Shown here: piece after piece, positions 25,599-34,778 of the stretch
Numbering within the stretch: the first letter of the stretch is position 1
Layout of the letters: every line of letters starts with the position of its first letter
DNA from: CAVQRB01 sp963715055
GTDB lineage: Bacteria; Pseudomonadota; Alphaproteobacteria; Rhodobacterales; Rhodobacteraceae
Direction of reading: 5' to 3'
NCBI GenBank assembly: GCA_963715055.1
Contig: CAVQRB010000013.1
Coordinates: 62,001 to 126,000 of the forward strand
DNA length: 64,000 nucleotides
Made by a program: the position numbers and the translations under genes
Notes under the pieces: model-generated
Seen by the model: the letters and a program-made list of their open reading frames with translations, nothing else
Databases searched by the model: none
What the model was told of the DNA's origin: nothing

Positions 25599-27263
25599 AT
25601 GCGTATACTGTTCGTGCACCCAAATTATCGCTCAGGTGGCGCTGAAATTGCAGGCACATGGCCTCCCGCATGGGTCGCTTATCTGACGGGGCATTTGCGC
25701 CAATCCGGATTCGACGACATCCACTTCATCGATGCAATGACCGATGGGCTGAGCGACGCGGATCTGGCGCAGAAAATGGAGGCGCTTGCACCGGATGTGG
25801 TCGGCGTCACCGCGATCACACCGTCGATCTACCGCGCTGAGGATGTGCTCAAGATCGCCCGCGACGTCGTGCCTGACGCGGTACGGGTGCTGGGCGGCGT
25901 GCATGCGACCTTCATGTACAAGCAGGTTCTGACCGAAGCGCCTTGGGTGGACGTCATCGTGCGTGGCGAAGGCGAGGAAATCTGCACCGAACTGATGCTG
26001 GCCATCGAGGACGGACGCTTTCCGGCCGAACGCCACAAGATCAATGGTCTCGCGTTCATCGACGGCGACCGGATCATCGCGACGCAGGCGGCCTCGACGG
26101 TCAAGGACCTCAGCAAGATCAAGCCGGACTGGTCGGTGCTGGAGTGGTCCAAATACATCTACATCCCGCTCGGCAAGCGCGTGGCGATCCCGAACCTTGC
26201 GCGCGGCTGTCCCTTCACCTGTTCCTTCTGCAGCCAGTGGAAATTCTGGCGCGACTACCGCGTGCGCGATCCCAAGGACGTGGTCGATGAAATCGAGGAT
26301 CTGGTGAACAACCACGGTGTCGGCTTCTTCATTCTCGCCGATGAGGAACCGACGATCAACAAGAAGAAGTTCGTGGCCTTCTGTCAGGAACTCATTGATC
26401 GCGGCCTGCCAAAACGGGTGAAATGGGGGATCAACACCCGTGTCACCGACATCTACCGCGACAGGGATCTTCTGAAATTCTACCGCAAGGCGGGGCTGGT
26501 CCATGTATCCCTGGGGACCGAAGCCGCAGCCCAGATGAAGCTCGACGTGTTCAACAAGGAAACCAAGGTCGAGGAGAACAAGCAGGCGATCCGCCTGCTG
26601 CGCGAAGCGGATATTCTCGTGGAGGCGCAATTCATCGTGGGTCTCGACAATGAAACGCCGGAAACCCTGGAAGAGACCTACCAGATGGCCTGGGACTGGC
26701 AGCCCGATCTGGCGAACTGGTCGATGTACACGCCCTGGCCCTTCACGCCGCTCTTTCAGGAGTTGAAGGACCAGGTCGAGGTCTTCGATTTCAGCCGATA
26801 CAATTTCGTGACCCCGATCATGAAACCCGCGAAAATGGAACGGGGCGAGTTGCTGGACGGCGTGATGAACAACTATCGCCGGTTTTACATGAAAAAGGCG
26901 CTCTTTCACTATCCGTGGCGTGGCACCGGGTTCCGCAGGCGCTACCTGCTCGGCTGTCTTTATGCCTTCCTGAAAGCCGGGGTCGGACGCACCTTCTACG
27001 ATCTCGGCAAGGTCGGATACACCGGTCCGCAATCCAAGCACAAACTCGATTTCCATTTCGACACGACACGCACCATCGCCGAGGCGCAGATGGAGGACTG
27101 GGAGGCCTCCGCCGACAAGGCGGCCAAGGCGGCCGAGCGCCGTGACGCCCTGCGCGCACAAGGCAAGGAGCGCGCGGTCGAGCGGACGCAGGCGTTCAGG
27201 ATGCCCAATGGCGCCGAGATCAAGTCTTGCGGTGGTGGCAGTTCGCAAATGGAAGATGTCTGA
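25599..27263 (+). CDS. bchE: Mg-protoporphyrin IX monomethyl ester anaerobic oxidative cyclase
   Basis: Cobalamin-dependent radical-SAM enzyme that forms the fifth ring of bacteriochlorophyll without oxygen. The N-terminal B12-binding-like domain begins with the BchE signature MRILFVHPNY...AEIAGTWPP. The radical-SAM cluster motif CxxxCxxC is at Cys204, Cys208 and Cys211 (GCPFTCSFC), and the C-terminus is the usual Lys/Glu-rich tail followed by a Gly-rich end. 554 residues, normal length. ATG 25599 is chosen over the frame's earlier ATG because homology starts exactly there. It overlaps bchJ by eight bases. The promoter carries FNR-like and PpsR-like sites, fitting use at low oxygen. Confidence 0.93.
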   Translation: MRILFVHPNYRSGGAEIAGTWPPAWVAYLTGHLRQSGFDDIHFIDAMTDGLSDADLAQKMEALAPDVVGVTAITPSIYRAEDVLKIARDVVPDAVRVLGGVHATFMYKQVLTEAPWVDVIVRGEGEEICTELMLAIEDGRFPAERHKINGLAFIDGDRIIATQAASTVKDLSKIKPDWSVLEWSKYIYIPLGKRVAIPNLARGCPFTCSFCSQWKFWRDYRVRDPKDVVDEIEDLVNNHGVGFFILADEEPTINKKKFVAFCQELIDRGLPKRVKWGINTRVTDIYRDRDLLKFYRKAGLVHVSLGTEAAAQMKLDVFNKETKVEENKQAIRLLREADILVEAQFIVGLDNETPETLEETYQMAWDWQPDLANWSMYTPWPFTPLFQELKDQVEVFDFSRYNFVTPIMKPAKMERGELLDGVMNNYRRFYMKKALFHYPWRGTGFRRRYLLGCLYAFLKAGVGRTFYDLGKVGYTGPQSKHKLDFHFDTTRTIAEAQMEDWEASADKAAKAAERRDALRAQGKERAVERTQAFRMPNGAEIKSCGGGSSQMEDV

Positions 27264-27852
27264 GGAAGGGACCCGAGGGTCCGGCGTCATCGGGCCGAAC
27301 GCGATCCTTCAGCTCTTGCCGGTTCTCGAACGTTTCGGCGGGCCGGCGTGGCGGGCAGAAATTCTGGCCCTTGCGGGAATACTGGATCTGCCGGACGGGA
27401 CGCGCATGATCCCCGAGGCGGATGCCGCGCGTCTGCACCGCCAACTGCGCTGGAACGAGCCCGATCTGGCACCACTCCTTGCCGCTGAGGCGGGCGTGGG
27501 GACTGCGAACTACATCCTCGCGCACCGCATCCCGACTGCGGCGCAATGGCTGTTGAAAGCGTTGCCGAAAGAGCCCGCCGCCCGCCTTCTGTCCCGCGCG
27601 ATTGCCCGGCACGCCTGGACATTCGTCGGATCGGGGCGGCTTGATGTCGTTGACCCCTGGACCTACGCCATATGGGACAACCCTCTGATCAAGGGCGAGC
27701 AGAGCAATACATGCCTTTGCGACTGGCATGCAGGGGTCTTTGCGAGATTGTATCAAGAGCTGGTCAGTGCCCGCTGCCTCTGCACCGAAACATCCTGCGG
27801 CGCTCAAGATGCAAAAACCCCGTGCCGCTTCGAGATCAGGCTCGCCACCTGA
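27256..27852 (+). CDS. bchJ: BchJ, bacteriochlorophyll-biosynthesis V4R-domain protein
   Basis: 198-residue protein matching BchJ: a GPNAILQLLPVLE start and a C-terminal V4R (4-vinyl reductase) domain with a cysteine cluster (CLCDWHAGVF, then CLCTETSCGA and PCRFEIR). BchJ was first called 4-vinyl reductase; later work in other species assigns that reaction to other enzymes and leaves BchJ a supporting role. The ATG overlaps the bchE stop, so the two are co-translated. bchG and the rest of the photosynthesis genes do not follow, so this pair lies apart from any cluster in the window. Confidence 0.85.
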   Translation: MSEEGTRGSGVIGPNAILQLLPVLERFGGPAWRAEILALAGILDLPDGTRMIPEADAARLHRQLRWNEPDLAPLLAAEAGVGTANYILAHRIPTAAQWLLKALPKEPAARLLSRAIARHAWTFVGSGRLDVVDPWTYAIWDNPLIKGEQSNTCLCDWHAGVFARLYQELVSARCLCTETSCGAQDAKTPCRFEIRLAT

Positions 27853-28189
27853 CAAGGAGGTCGCAGACCGACCGATAACCCGGTCGACTGATCCATTGGC
27901 AGGAACCCCGGCCCTTTTGACGCCGTTCACCGGCGTCGCCGCCTATGGCCCAAAATGGACGTCACGTGCTCCATGCCAAGACTGAACAGGGCTCGTCGGT
28001 CTTTGCGTCGGTTGCGCCGACCGAAGGGATCCTGCGCGTCGGTTCCTGCGCGGTCGTTCCCATGCGCTGCGGTGCCGCTCTGCCCCAATTTCACGCGTTC
28101 CAACTGCACATGATGCGCCGCTTGCCACGCATGCGCAGACGGCAGGTTTTCCAAATGACAGCCCGTCGGCATCGGTCTAAGTTCCGTTC
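27853..28189. other. intergenic, no gene seen
   Basis: 337 bp between bchJ and the SulP gene. A GC-rich inverted repeat (GACGCCG/CGGCGTC, 27919-27937) lacks a T-tract and is only a weak terminator candidate for bchEJ. Nothing else was recognised. Confidence 0.55.
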
Positions 28190-29452
28190 ATGAAACCGGA
28201 AATTCTCGCCACGCTGCCCGGCTATACCCGGACACTTCTGCTCAAGGACGCGATCGCCGGCGTGACCGTCGCGATGGTGGCCTTGCCGCTCAGTCTGGCC
28301 ATCGCCATCGCATCCGGTGCCGATCCATCCAAGGGCCTCGTGACCGCAATCGTCGCCGGCTTCCTGATCTCGCTTCTGGGCGGCAGTCGGGTGCAGATCG
28401 GGGGGCCAACCGGCGCGTTCATCGTGGTCGTTTTCAGCGTGATCGCGGAACATGGCTATGACGGTCTGGTCATGGCGACGTTCATGGCGGGGCTGATCCT
28501 GCTGGCTGCGGGGTATTTTCGGGCGGGAAGTCTCATCCGTCTGATCCCCGAGCCCGTCATCAACGGGTTCACCATCGGCATCGCCATCATCATCGCCACT
28601 AGCCAGTTGAAGGATTTCCTCGGGCTGTCGGTGGCGGCCGTTCCTGCGGAATTTCTGGCCAAGATCGAGGTGCTCTGGTCGGCGGGTCCGACATTCTCGG
28701 CGGCTTCGGCGCTCATCGGGCTCGCCACGATGGTGTTGATCGTCCTCTTCCGCCGCATGGCGCCGAAACTGCCCGGGTTGATTGTCGCGGTCGCCTGCAC
28801 CTCGGCGGTCGTTGCGCTTGCCGACCTGCCGGTCGATACCATCGGATCGCGGTTCGGCGACCTGCCGCGCTCCTTGCCCTGGCCCGGCCTGCCACAGATC
28901 AGTCTGGCCCGGTTGGGCGATCTGCTGCCTTCCGCGATCGTCATCGCCTTCCTTGCCGGGGTCGAATCCCTCCTGTCCGCCATGGTGGCCGACCGCATGA
29001 CCGCCGGGAAGCACCGCCCCAACGCCGAGCTTCTGGCGCAGGGGGCCGCGAATATCGGCTCGTCGCTCTTCGGCGGGATGCCTGCGACGGGAGCCATTGC
29101 GCGTACGGCGACCAATATCCGGGCTGGCGGCCAGACGCCCGTCGCGGGCATGATTCATGCGCTGACGGTCCTGATCGTCATGTTGTGCGCCTCGGGACTT
29201 GTCGGATTTCTGGCGATGCCCGCCCTGGCCGGGCTCCTGATCATCACGGCCTGGAACATGAGCGAGCCGCACAAATGGCGTGGATATTTCGCGGAACGCG
29301 GATCGGACATATTCCTGCTGGCGCTGACGATGCTTCTGACCGTCCTTGCCGATCTGACCGTTGCGATCGCAACTGGCGTTGCGCTTGGTCTGGCCTTTCG
29401 GTTGAAGCGCCGGAATGCCGAGGCGTCAGATTGGTCCGAACCTGATCGGTAA
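28190..29452 (+). CDS. SulP-family anion transporter without STAS domain
   Basis: 420-residue inner-membrane transporter with the SulP core: DAIAGVTVAMVALPLSLAIAIASG at the start, the GSRVQIGGPTGAFIVVV segment, an EPVINGFTIGIAIIIATSQLKDFLG stretch and AGVESLLSAMVADRMTAGKH. The C-terminal cytoplasmic STAS domain found in most SulP proteins is absent; the protein ends shortly after the last helix. Sulfate, bicarbonate and other anions are carried by the family; the cargo here cannot be told. It stands alone, upstream of a transposase remnant. Confidence 0.88.
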   Translation: MKPEILATLPGYTRTLLLKDAIAGVTVAMVALPLSLAIAIASGADPSKGLVTAIVAGFLISLLGGSRVQIGGPTGAFIVVVFSVIAEHGYDGLVMATFMAGLILLAAGYFRAGSLIRLIPEPVINGFTIGIAIIIATSQLKDFLGLSVAAVPAEFLAKIEVLWSAGPTFSAASALIGLATMVLIVLFRRMAPKLPGLIVAVACTSAVVALADLPVDTIGSRFGDLPRSLPWPGLPQISLARLGDLLPSAIVIAFLAGVESLLSAMVADRMTAGKHRPNAELLAQGAANIGSSLFGGMPATGAIARTATNIRAGGQTPVAGMIHALTVLIVMLCASGLVGFLAMPALAGLLIITAWNMSEPHKWRGYFAERGSDIFLLALTMLLTVLADLTVAIATGVALGLAFRLKRRNAEASDWSEPDR

Positions 29453-29490
29453 GCACATAGGCCAGCAGGCTTGCTCGCGCCGCCGGAGCG

Positions 29491-29655
29491 CGATGCCTGC
29501 CAGCGCAGCACCCGGAGGAGCGGTTCCTGGCAGAACTCAAACACGTCGGAGTCCTCGCACCCCGGTACGAAAAACACGAGGCCACCACCTCCCTCGCCCT
29601 GATCCGGCTCGCCGCACCACGCATCCGCTCGCGCGTTCATGGGAAGGTAAGTTAG
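29491..29655 (+). pseudogene. C-terminal remnant of an IS5-type transposase
   Basis: In one plus-strand frame ending at a TAG (29653-29655) the sequence reads PEERFLAELKHVGVLAPRYEKHEATTSLALIRLAAPRIRS (in part). This parallels the C-terminal end of IS5-family DDE transposases (ERFF-KLKH-RR-ATRYDK-xx-FLA-xxLA-x-R-W). Nothing upstream continues the homology and no terminal repeats were found, so only a short fossil remains. Short length limits confidence. Confidence 0.55.
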
Positions 29656-29686
29656 GCTTTCGTCGCGAATTCAAGCCTCGCGGGGC

Positions 29687-30892
29687 CTATTGCGCGGCGA
29701 TCGGCGCGGCTTTCGTTTCCGCCTCGCCGAAGCCTTTCGGGACCGGCAGATCCGGCAGGCTTGCCGCACGTTTTTGCAGTGCCCGCCCGATCACGACCCG
29801 GCTGATTTCCGTCGTCCCGTCGACGATCCGAAGCATCTGCGCAAGCCGTGACAGACGGTCCAGCCCGTAGGGCTGCAAAAGCCCCATGCCACCCAGCACC
29901 TGTGTGCAGGTATTGGCCGCCCTGAGTGCTGCATCCGGCACGAAGCGCTTTGCATGTGCGGCCATAAGCGGACCCTCCGGCGTGCCGAGCGCCGCTGCCG
30001 CCTTGCGATAGAGCAGCTTTGAGACTTCGAGATCGGTCGCCACTTCACCGAGCATCCACTGGATTCCATCGAGATCGAGGGTCTTGCCGCCGAACATCTT
30101 GCGGTTCTTGGAGTAGGAGAGCGCGGTATCGAGCGCGGCTTGCATCAACCCACAGCAGCCGGATGCGATGGACACACGCGCGATGTCGATGGCCATGAGA
30201 GAGCCTTGCAGACCCTGTCCGACGGGCAGGATGATGTTGTCCTCGCTGACCACGACATCGGTCAGATACATCTCCGCCATCGGCAGGAAGGAGTAGGACG
30301 GCGTATCGTAGATCGCGCCGAAACTGACGCCTGGCGCGTCTGCGGGAATTGCGATCATCGCCATGTCCTTGTGGCCCGGTGCATCGCTGGTCTTTACCAC
30401 GGTGAAATAGACATCGGCTTCGGTGGCGAGGCTGACCCAGGCTTTCGATCCATTGATCGTCCATGTCCCGTCGCCGTTGATGCGCGCGCGGGTGTACATC
30501 GTCATTGGGTCCGATCCGGACTGCGGTTCGGTCAGCGCGAAGTTCGCCAGTTTGCGGCCGGAGGTCAGATCGCGCGCCCATTTGTCCTTGAAGGCCTGCG
30601 TGCCATATCCGCAGCCTGCATAGGTGCAGATATTGTGCATGGAGAGGGCGAAGGCATAGGCACCGTCGCCTTGGCCGAGCTGTTCATAGACTTGGATGCC
30701 CTCGGAAAGCGGCAGTCCTTGCCCGCCGAATTCCTCGGGCGCATAGAGCCCTGTCAGGCCTGCTGCACCCGCCTGGTCGGATGCATCGCGCGGCCATTTC
30801 CGGGCGGCGTTCCATGCCGCCACATTGGGCGAAATCACATCGCTGGCATGCTTGCGGGCGGCTGCGAGAATGGTGTCGAGTTTCTCTGACAT
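29687..30892 (-). CDS. acyl-CoA dehydrogenase
   Basis: 401-residue FAD-dependent acyl-CoA dehydrogenase. The three-domain layout is visible: an N-terminal helical part ending in YAPEEFGGQG, the central barrel with FALTEPQSGSDP and WTINGSKAWVS, and the C-terminal helical domain with ARVSIASGCCGLMQAALDTALSY, a QVLGGMGLLQPYGLDRLSR region and the IVDGTTEISRVVIGR end. ATG 30892 follows AGAGGA; an ATG 42 bases upstream is in frame but adds a non-conserved leader. Monocistronic on the minus strand, next to an AraC-type regulator transcribed in the same direction. Confidence 0.9.
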   Translation of the reverse strand: MSEKLDTILAAARKHASDVISPNVAAWNAARKWPRDASDQAGAAGLTGLYAPEEFGGQGLPLSEGIQVYEQLGQGDGAYAFALSMHNICTYAGCGYGTQAFKDKWARDLTSGRKLANFALTEPQSGSDPMTMYTRARINGDGTWTINGSKAWVSLATEADVYFTVVKTSDAPGHKDMAMIAIPADAPGVSFGAIYDTPSYSFLPMAEMYLTDVVVSEDNIILPVGQGLQGSLMAIDIARVSIASGCCGLMQAALDTALSYSKNRKMFGGKTLDLDGIQWMLGEVATDLEVSKLLYRKAAAALGTPEGPLMAAHAKRFVPDAALRAANTCTQVLGGMGLLQPYGLDRLSRLAQMLRIVDGTTEISRVVIGRALQKRAASLPDLPVPKGFGEAETKAAPIAAQ

Positions 30893-31067
30893 CTGTCGTT
30901 CCTCTTTTGAGCACGGATTATCGCATCCCGCCACCTCAAGAGGTTGGCCTGGCTGCGTGGGTCAAGGCCCGTTGCCTAGCTTTTTCAATTACTCTTCGGG
31001 AAATAGTGCGGAAACAGAGGTCGCACCATCTCATCACATGACAGTCGATTGTCCGAAAGTGACAAAA

Positions 31068-32099
31068 TCATCCGTCGGGGGGTATCCTGCGCCGATATGC
31101 GCTCGGTGTGTTGCCTGTCCAGCGCCGGAAGGCGCGGTGGAAGTTGGCGGCGGAGGTGAAGCCCACGTCCTGCGCGATCTCCTCGATGCTCTTCTGACCC
31201 AACTGGAGGTGGCGGATCGCAAGGTCGCGGCGCAAGGCGTCCTTGATCGCCTGAAACGAGGTGCCATCCGCTTCCAGCCTGCGGATCAGGGTGCGCGGCG
31301 TCAGGTGCATGGCCTGTGCGGCCTCGGACAGGGTGGCGCGGTCCCAGTCTGTCTGGCTCAGATAATTGCGCACCCGCAACGACTGGGTATGTTCGCGCGA
31401 CCGTGTGAAGATCCAGTCCCGCGGCGCGTTTTCGAGGAAGCGATCGAGTTCGGCGGTGCTGCGCAGATGAACCCCGCCCAATCGGTCGAGGTCGAACGCG
31501 ATGTATGTTTCGGGGCAGTTGAACCGCACCGTGGTGGGAAAGATGACCGCGTAATCCTGTTCGAAGGCGGGACGCGCAAAGGCGAAGCCGACCTCCCTTA
31601 CCGGGACTTCGTGCTTTGCAAGCCAGGACATCAGGCCATGTGCCAGCTTGAGGATCAGCATATGTCCAAAGCGCTGCATCGGTGCCGCGCCTTGTGGTGT
31701 CAGCGCCAGCACCAGAACCTTGCCCGTTTCGGTGAGCGTGAAACGGTAGTCGTCCAGCAAGAGGTTCCAAAAGGTCGAGAAGCGATACAAGGCGGAGGCC
31801 AGCGATGTCGCTTCCCGCACGGAAGTCAGAAGATGCTGCAGGGCGCGCGGCCGGATCGGTCGGCTCCACAGGCCCATCATTTCGTCGCCTGTTTCCACGG
31901 CGGCCCGTTGATAGAGGCAAACGATCTGATCGAGTGTGACGCGGCCCTGCGTCTGGTTCTGCTCCGTGCCCAGATCTGCGTGCTGCAACAGGGCGCGATA
32001 TTGCGGTTCCGAACATAGAGGCCGCAGCGCATCCAGCCAGTCGGCAATGAACTGACGGGAAACCGTTGCATACTGGGACGATGCAGGCATTGGTGTCAT
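31068..32099 (-). CDS. AraC-family transcriptional regulator
   Basis: 343-residue regulator. Residues 1-220 resemble the arabinose-binding-like (OruR/ArgR-type) effector domain, and residues 235-340 contain two helix-turn-helix units: LSEAAQAMHLTPRTLIRRLEADG and SIEEIAQDVGFTSAANFHRAFRRWTG, ending PSAYRR. It lies 176 bp upstream of the acyl-CoA dehydrogenase gene in the same orientation and may control it. The effector is unknown. Confidence 0.9.
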   Translation of the reverse strand: MTPMPASSQYATVSRQFIADWLDALRPLCSEPQYRALLQHADLGTEQNQTQGRVTLDQIVCLYQRAAVETGDEMMGLWSRPIRPRALQHLLTSVREATSLASALYRFSTFWNLLLDDYRFTLTETGKVLVLALTPQGAAPMQRFGHMLILKLAHGLMSWLAKHEVPVREVGFAFARPAFEQDYAVIFPTTVRFNCPETYIAFDLDRLGGVHLRSTAELDRFLENAPRDWIFTRSREHTQSLRVRNYLSQTDWDRATLSEAAQAMHLTPRTLIRRLEADGTSFQAIKDALRRDLAIRHLQLGQKSIEEIAQDVGFTSAANFHRAFRRWTGNTPSAYRRRIPPDG

Positions 32100-32254
32100 A
32101 GGTTTTTCGCTATCACCTAATGGCCGGCCACTGAAGAAGGCATTTGAGTGGAGCGGCCATGGTTCGGAATTCTTGACACAAAGGCCTGCCGCAAGTGTGA
32201 CCTTCTAGGCCGGCTTTGAGGGAAGGCCCGGGGTGCGGTCGTGCTGGCCGTGGA

Positions 32255-32593
32255 TCAAGGCGCAGGACCATGCGATCTCTCTCCGAGGATAGACGGATCT
32301 GCTTTCGGGGCACTGTGCTCGCAGAAATGCAGCGGCGGAACATGGGAAGGCACATGGCGTTCGCGCGCCAGGGTTTTCTGCTCGGCACACGACAGGGCAT
32401 GCAGCGCGTCTTCCGGGTTCAGGCCCTTTGAGCAGGCGCGGTTCCAGATCCGTCTGGCCGAGGCGGGCGACCATGGCAGAACTGCCTCGGCCAGCCAGCG
32501 TCGCAAGGGTTCCGGCAAGGAATCGTAAGCGCGCATCGGTTCCGTGGTGCGACGCTTGCGCCGCAAGCGCGTCATGCCGAGATTGCGGTTCAT
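32255..32593 (-). CDS. DUF6525-like small protein
   Basis: 112-residue protein starting MNRNLGMTRLRRKRR and containing LPEPLRRWLAEAVLPWSPASARRIW, a pattern I associate with the DUF6525 family of Rhodobacterales. No catalytic motif is recognisable; the C-terminus holds Cys and His residues (LSCAEQKT, HFCEHS). Its start overlaps the stop of the DUF1826 gene, making it the third gene of the CobW-led operon. Function unknown; the operon suggests a link to metal handling. Confidence 0.6.
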   Translation of the reverse strand: MNRNLGMTRLRRKRRTTEPMRAYDSLPEPLRRWLAEAVLPWSPASARRIWNRACSKGLNPEDALHALSCAEQKTLARERHVPSHVPPLHFCEHSAPKADPSILGERSHGPAP

Positions 32594-33225
32594 GCCGCGT
32601 CCTCCGGATCAAAAACCGGATCGAGGACAAGGACCAAGCGGGTCTCGCCCGTGCCTTCGATCGGCGGCGATCTGTGGCGCAGGCCGGAGGGCGGCGTTTC
32701 GGGCCAGAGCGACCCTCGCAGCAGGATCGGTGAGCCGGTAGGCACGGTTAAGATACGCTCCGGGGCAGTGCCGTCAATGGAAATGCCGTATTGCGTGCCC
32801 GTGCCTCGGTAGGTGCAGACCAGCCGAGCCGTCATGGCGTCGACGTGAAATCGGGCGCATGTATTTGTGGCAATCGCCTGCAGCCGCAGGCTCAGATGCC
32901 GCGCGCCCATCAGATCGGCAAAGACCCCCGCGAGGGCTGTGGCATCATCGATCAGCAGCGCAAGCTCCGGTCGCCGTGGCGTTTGCGCGCGCGCACACAT
33001 CTCGGTCAGGGCGGCGCGGACAGCCCTGCGGTGCAGGGTCGCGCGGCCGTTCGGGAGCCTGTCCGGATCGACCCTGTCCAACCATGCGGATAACCGCTGG
33101 TCGGGCGGCCTGCGCCAGATCGCGGCAGCGCATCCGGACGCACGGAACGCGGCAAGCTCTTCTGGCCGGTCCGTGATCGCAACTCCCATGGGCGCATCTT
33201 GCGCAATTCTGCCGAGCAGGCTCAT
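32590..33225 (-). CDS. DUF1826 domain protein
   Basis: 211-residue protein with DUF1826 features: RPEELAAFRASGCAAAIWRR, the central ARFHVDAMTARLVCTYRGTGTQYG segment and PTGSPILLRGSLWP near the C-terminus. DUF1826 genes are often found beside COG0523 (CobW-type) GTPases in zinc-limitation operons. ATG 33225 overlaps the CobW stop and is preferred over a far upstream start in the same frame that shadows CobW. It contains conserved His/Cys residues that could hold a metal; the biochemical role is unknown. Confidence 0.72.
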   Translation of the reverse strand: MSLLGRIAQDAPMGVAITDRPEELAAFRASGCAAAIWRRPPDQRLSAWLDRVDPDRLPNGRATLHRRAVRAALTEMCARAQTPRRPELALLIDDATALAGVFADLMGARHLSLRLQAIATNTCARFHVDAMTARLVCTYRGTGTQYGISIDGTAPERILTVPTGSPILLRGSLWPETPPSGLRHRSPPIEGTGETRLVLVLDPVFDPEDAA

Positions 33226-34433
33226 GCCGTTTGGTCCGCGCGCCGCCAGACCGGGAAGGGATCGGGGTAGTCGGGCAAGCTGTCGGGGCCGACCGCCTCG
33301 GGCTCCGGCACGAGGCAGCCGTCGAGCAGCGCCTTCATGCGGGGCCAGTCGATGCCCGCACCTATGAAGACAAGCTCCTGACGGCGATCCCCCCAGGGCT
33401 CCTGCCAATGGGCCTGCATATAGGATCTGGCGCTTTCGTGATCGGGCCATTTCTCTTTCGGCACTGACGCCCACCATGTCCCGAGCGGCTTGATGCTGGA
33501 CAGTGAGCCTGCCAGCGAGAACTCCGCCACCCAGCCAGGTCTCGTGGCAATCCAGAAGTGACCCTTGGCGCGGATCACGCCCGGAAGGTCTCCGTTCAGT
33601 ACCGCCATGATCCGCTCCGGGATGAACGGCAGCCTTGCGCGGTAGACGAAAGACGCGAGCCCGTATTCCTCGGTCTCCGGCCTGTGATCGGCAAAGCCGT
33701 AGAGTTCCTTGGCCCACATCGGATGCTCATGCGCCTTCTCGAAATCGAAAAGACCGGTATCGAGGATCGCATCGACAGCCACGTCCGAATGATCGGTCTC
33801 GATGATCCTTGCATCGGCGTTCAGGCTGCGGATGATCTTGCGGGCCGCATCGACGCGGTCTGGTCCGGCGTCGGTGACATTGTTGAGGATCACCACATCG
33901 GCAAATTCGATCTGTTCGGTCAGCAGATGTACAAGGGTGCGCTCGTCCGCCTCGCCCATCGTCTCGCCACGGTCGCGCAGGAAATCATGGCTGGAAAAGT
34001 CGCGCAGGAGGTTCACCGCATCGACGACGGTTACCATCGTGTCGAGGCGGGAGACATCGGCGAGGCTGTCCCCATGTTCATCGCGGAAATCGAAGGTCGC
34101 GGCGACAGGCAAGGGTTCGGATATGCCGGTGGATTCGATGAGCAGGTGATCGAAGCGTCCTTCGCCCGCCAGACGCCTCACCTCGTCGAGCAGATCGTCG
34201 CGTAGTGTGCAGCAGATGCAGCCGTTCGACATCTCCACCAGCGTCTCGTCGGTGCGGGAAAGTTCGGTTTCGGCGCGCACAAGATCCGCGTCGATGTTCA
34301 CCTCGGACATGTCATTGACGATCACCGCGACGCGCCGGCCCGCGCGGTTGTTCAGCACGCGATTTAGAAGAGTGGTCTTGCCGGCGCCCAGAAAGCCGGA
34401 AAGCACCGTAACGGGAAGGCGCGTGTCTGACAT
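33222..34433 (-). CDS. CobW/COG0523-family GTP-binding metallochaperone
   Basis: 403-residue GTPase of the COG0523 family, thought to deliver zinc to target proteins. The P-loop GFLGAGKTT (residues 13-21), the metal-binding CxCC motif Cys72-Ile-Cys74-Cys75 (NGCICC), ESTGISEP and a C-terminal CobW_C domain (HFWIATRPG) are present. It heads a three-gene operon with DUF1826 and DUF6525 proteins, each overlapping by four bases. A palindromic Zur-like site lies 67-78 bp upstream of the start, so derepression under zinc shortage is likely. Cobalamin synthesis is not suggested by the neighbours. Confidence 0.88.
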   Translation of the reverse strand: MSDTRLPVTVLSGFLGAGKTTLLNRVLNNRAGRRVAVIVNDMSEVNIDADLVRAETELSRTDETLVEMSNGCICCTLRDDLLDEVRRLAGEGRFDHLLIESTGISEPLPVAATFDFRDEHGDSLADVSRLDTMVTVVDAVNLLRDFSSHDFLRDRGETMGEADERTLVHLLTEQIEFADVVILNNVTDAGPDRVDAARKIIRSLNADARIIETDHSDVAVDAILDTGLFDFEKAHEHPMWAKELYGFADHRPETEEYGLASFVYRARLPFIPERIMAVLNGDLPGVIRAKGHFWIATRPGWVAEFSLAGSLSSIKPLGTWWASVPKEKWPDHESARSYMQAHWQEPWGDRRQELVFIGAGIDWPRMKALLDGCLVPEPEAVGPDSLPDYPDPFPVWRRADQTA

Positions 34434-34778
34434 AAGAAGTTCCTTTCGGGAGTTTGCTTTTCACGTCACCGGTCGGGTTACTGGTCCTCTTGAATTAATA
34501 TGTTATATCATTACGTAAATCAAGTATCAGCCTTCGCTGAGGCGCAACTCCGCCCTGCCACCTGGACTGCACAGGAACAAAGATTTGGCGATTGGTCCTG
34601 ACCGGGTTCAGGCCCGCGCCGAAGCCGTGCACCAAGCCGGGAATTGTCCGAAGTGCCCCGCGCTGCGCCTTCGGTGACATGGGCGGTTGACGCGCTGAGG
34701 CCCGCATGGAGGCAGCGGGGGCAGGAGCGGCCGCATGTCAGATCTTCGATGCGGATATTGCGTCGTCAAATGGGCGGT
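34434..34778. other. intergenic between the CobW operon and the RES toxin gene
   Basis: 345 bp. Apart from the AT-rich palindrome at 34500-34511 nothing with coding character or hairpin-terminator shape was seen. Confidence 0.55.
34500..34511. promoter_or_regulatory. Zur-like palindrome
   Basis: ATGTTATATCAT is symmetric in 10 of 12 positions and sits in a short AT-rich patch upstream of the CobW-type gene. It resembles the GTTATA-type half-sites of Zur operators. The match is by eye and the zur gene is not in the window. Confidence 0.4.

Noticed and set aside
27919..27937. GC-rich hairpin after bchJ considered as an intrinsic terminator.
   Set aside because: No T-tract follows on either strand, so it is not annotated as a terminator.
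32590..33717. A long version of the DUF1826 protein starting at 33717.
   Set aside because: The extra 164 residues shadow the CobW gene and are non-conserved; ATG 33225 with a four-base overlap is the better start.
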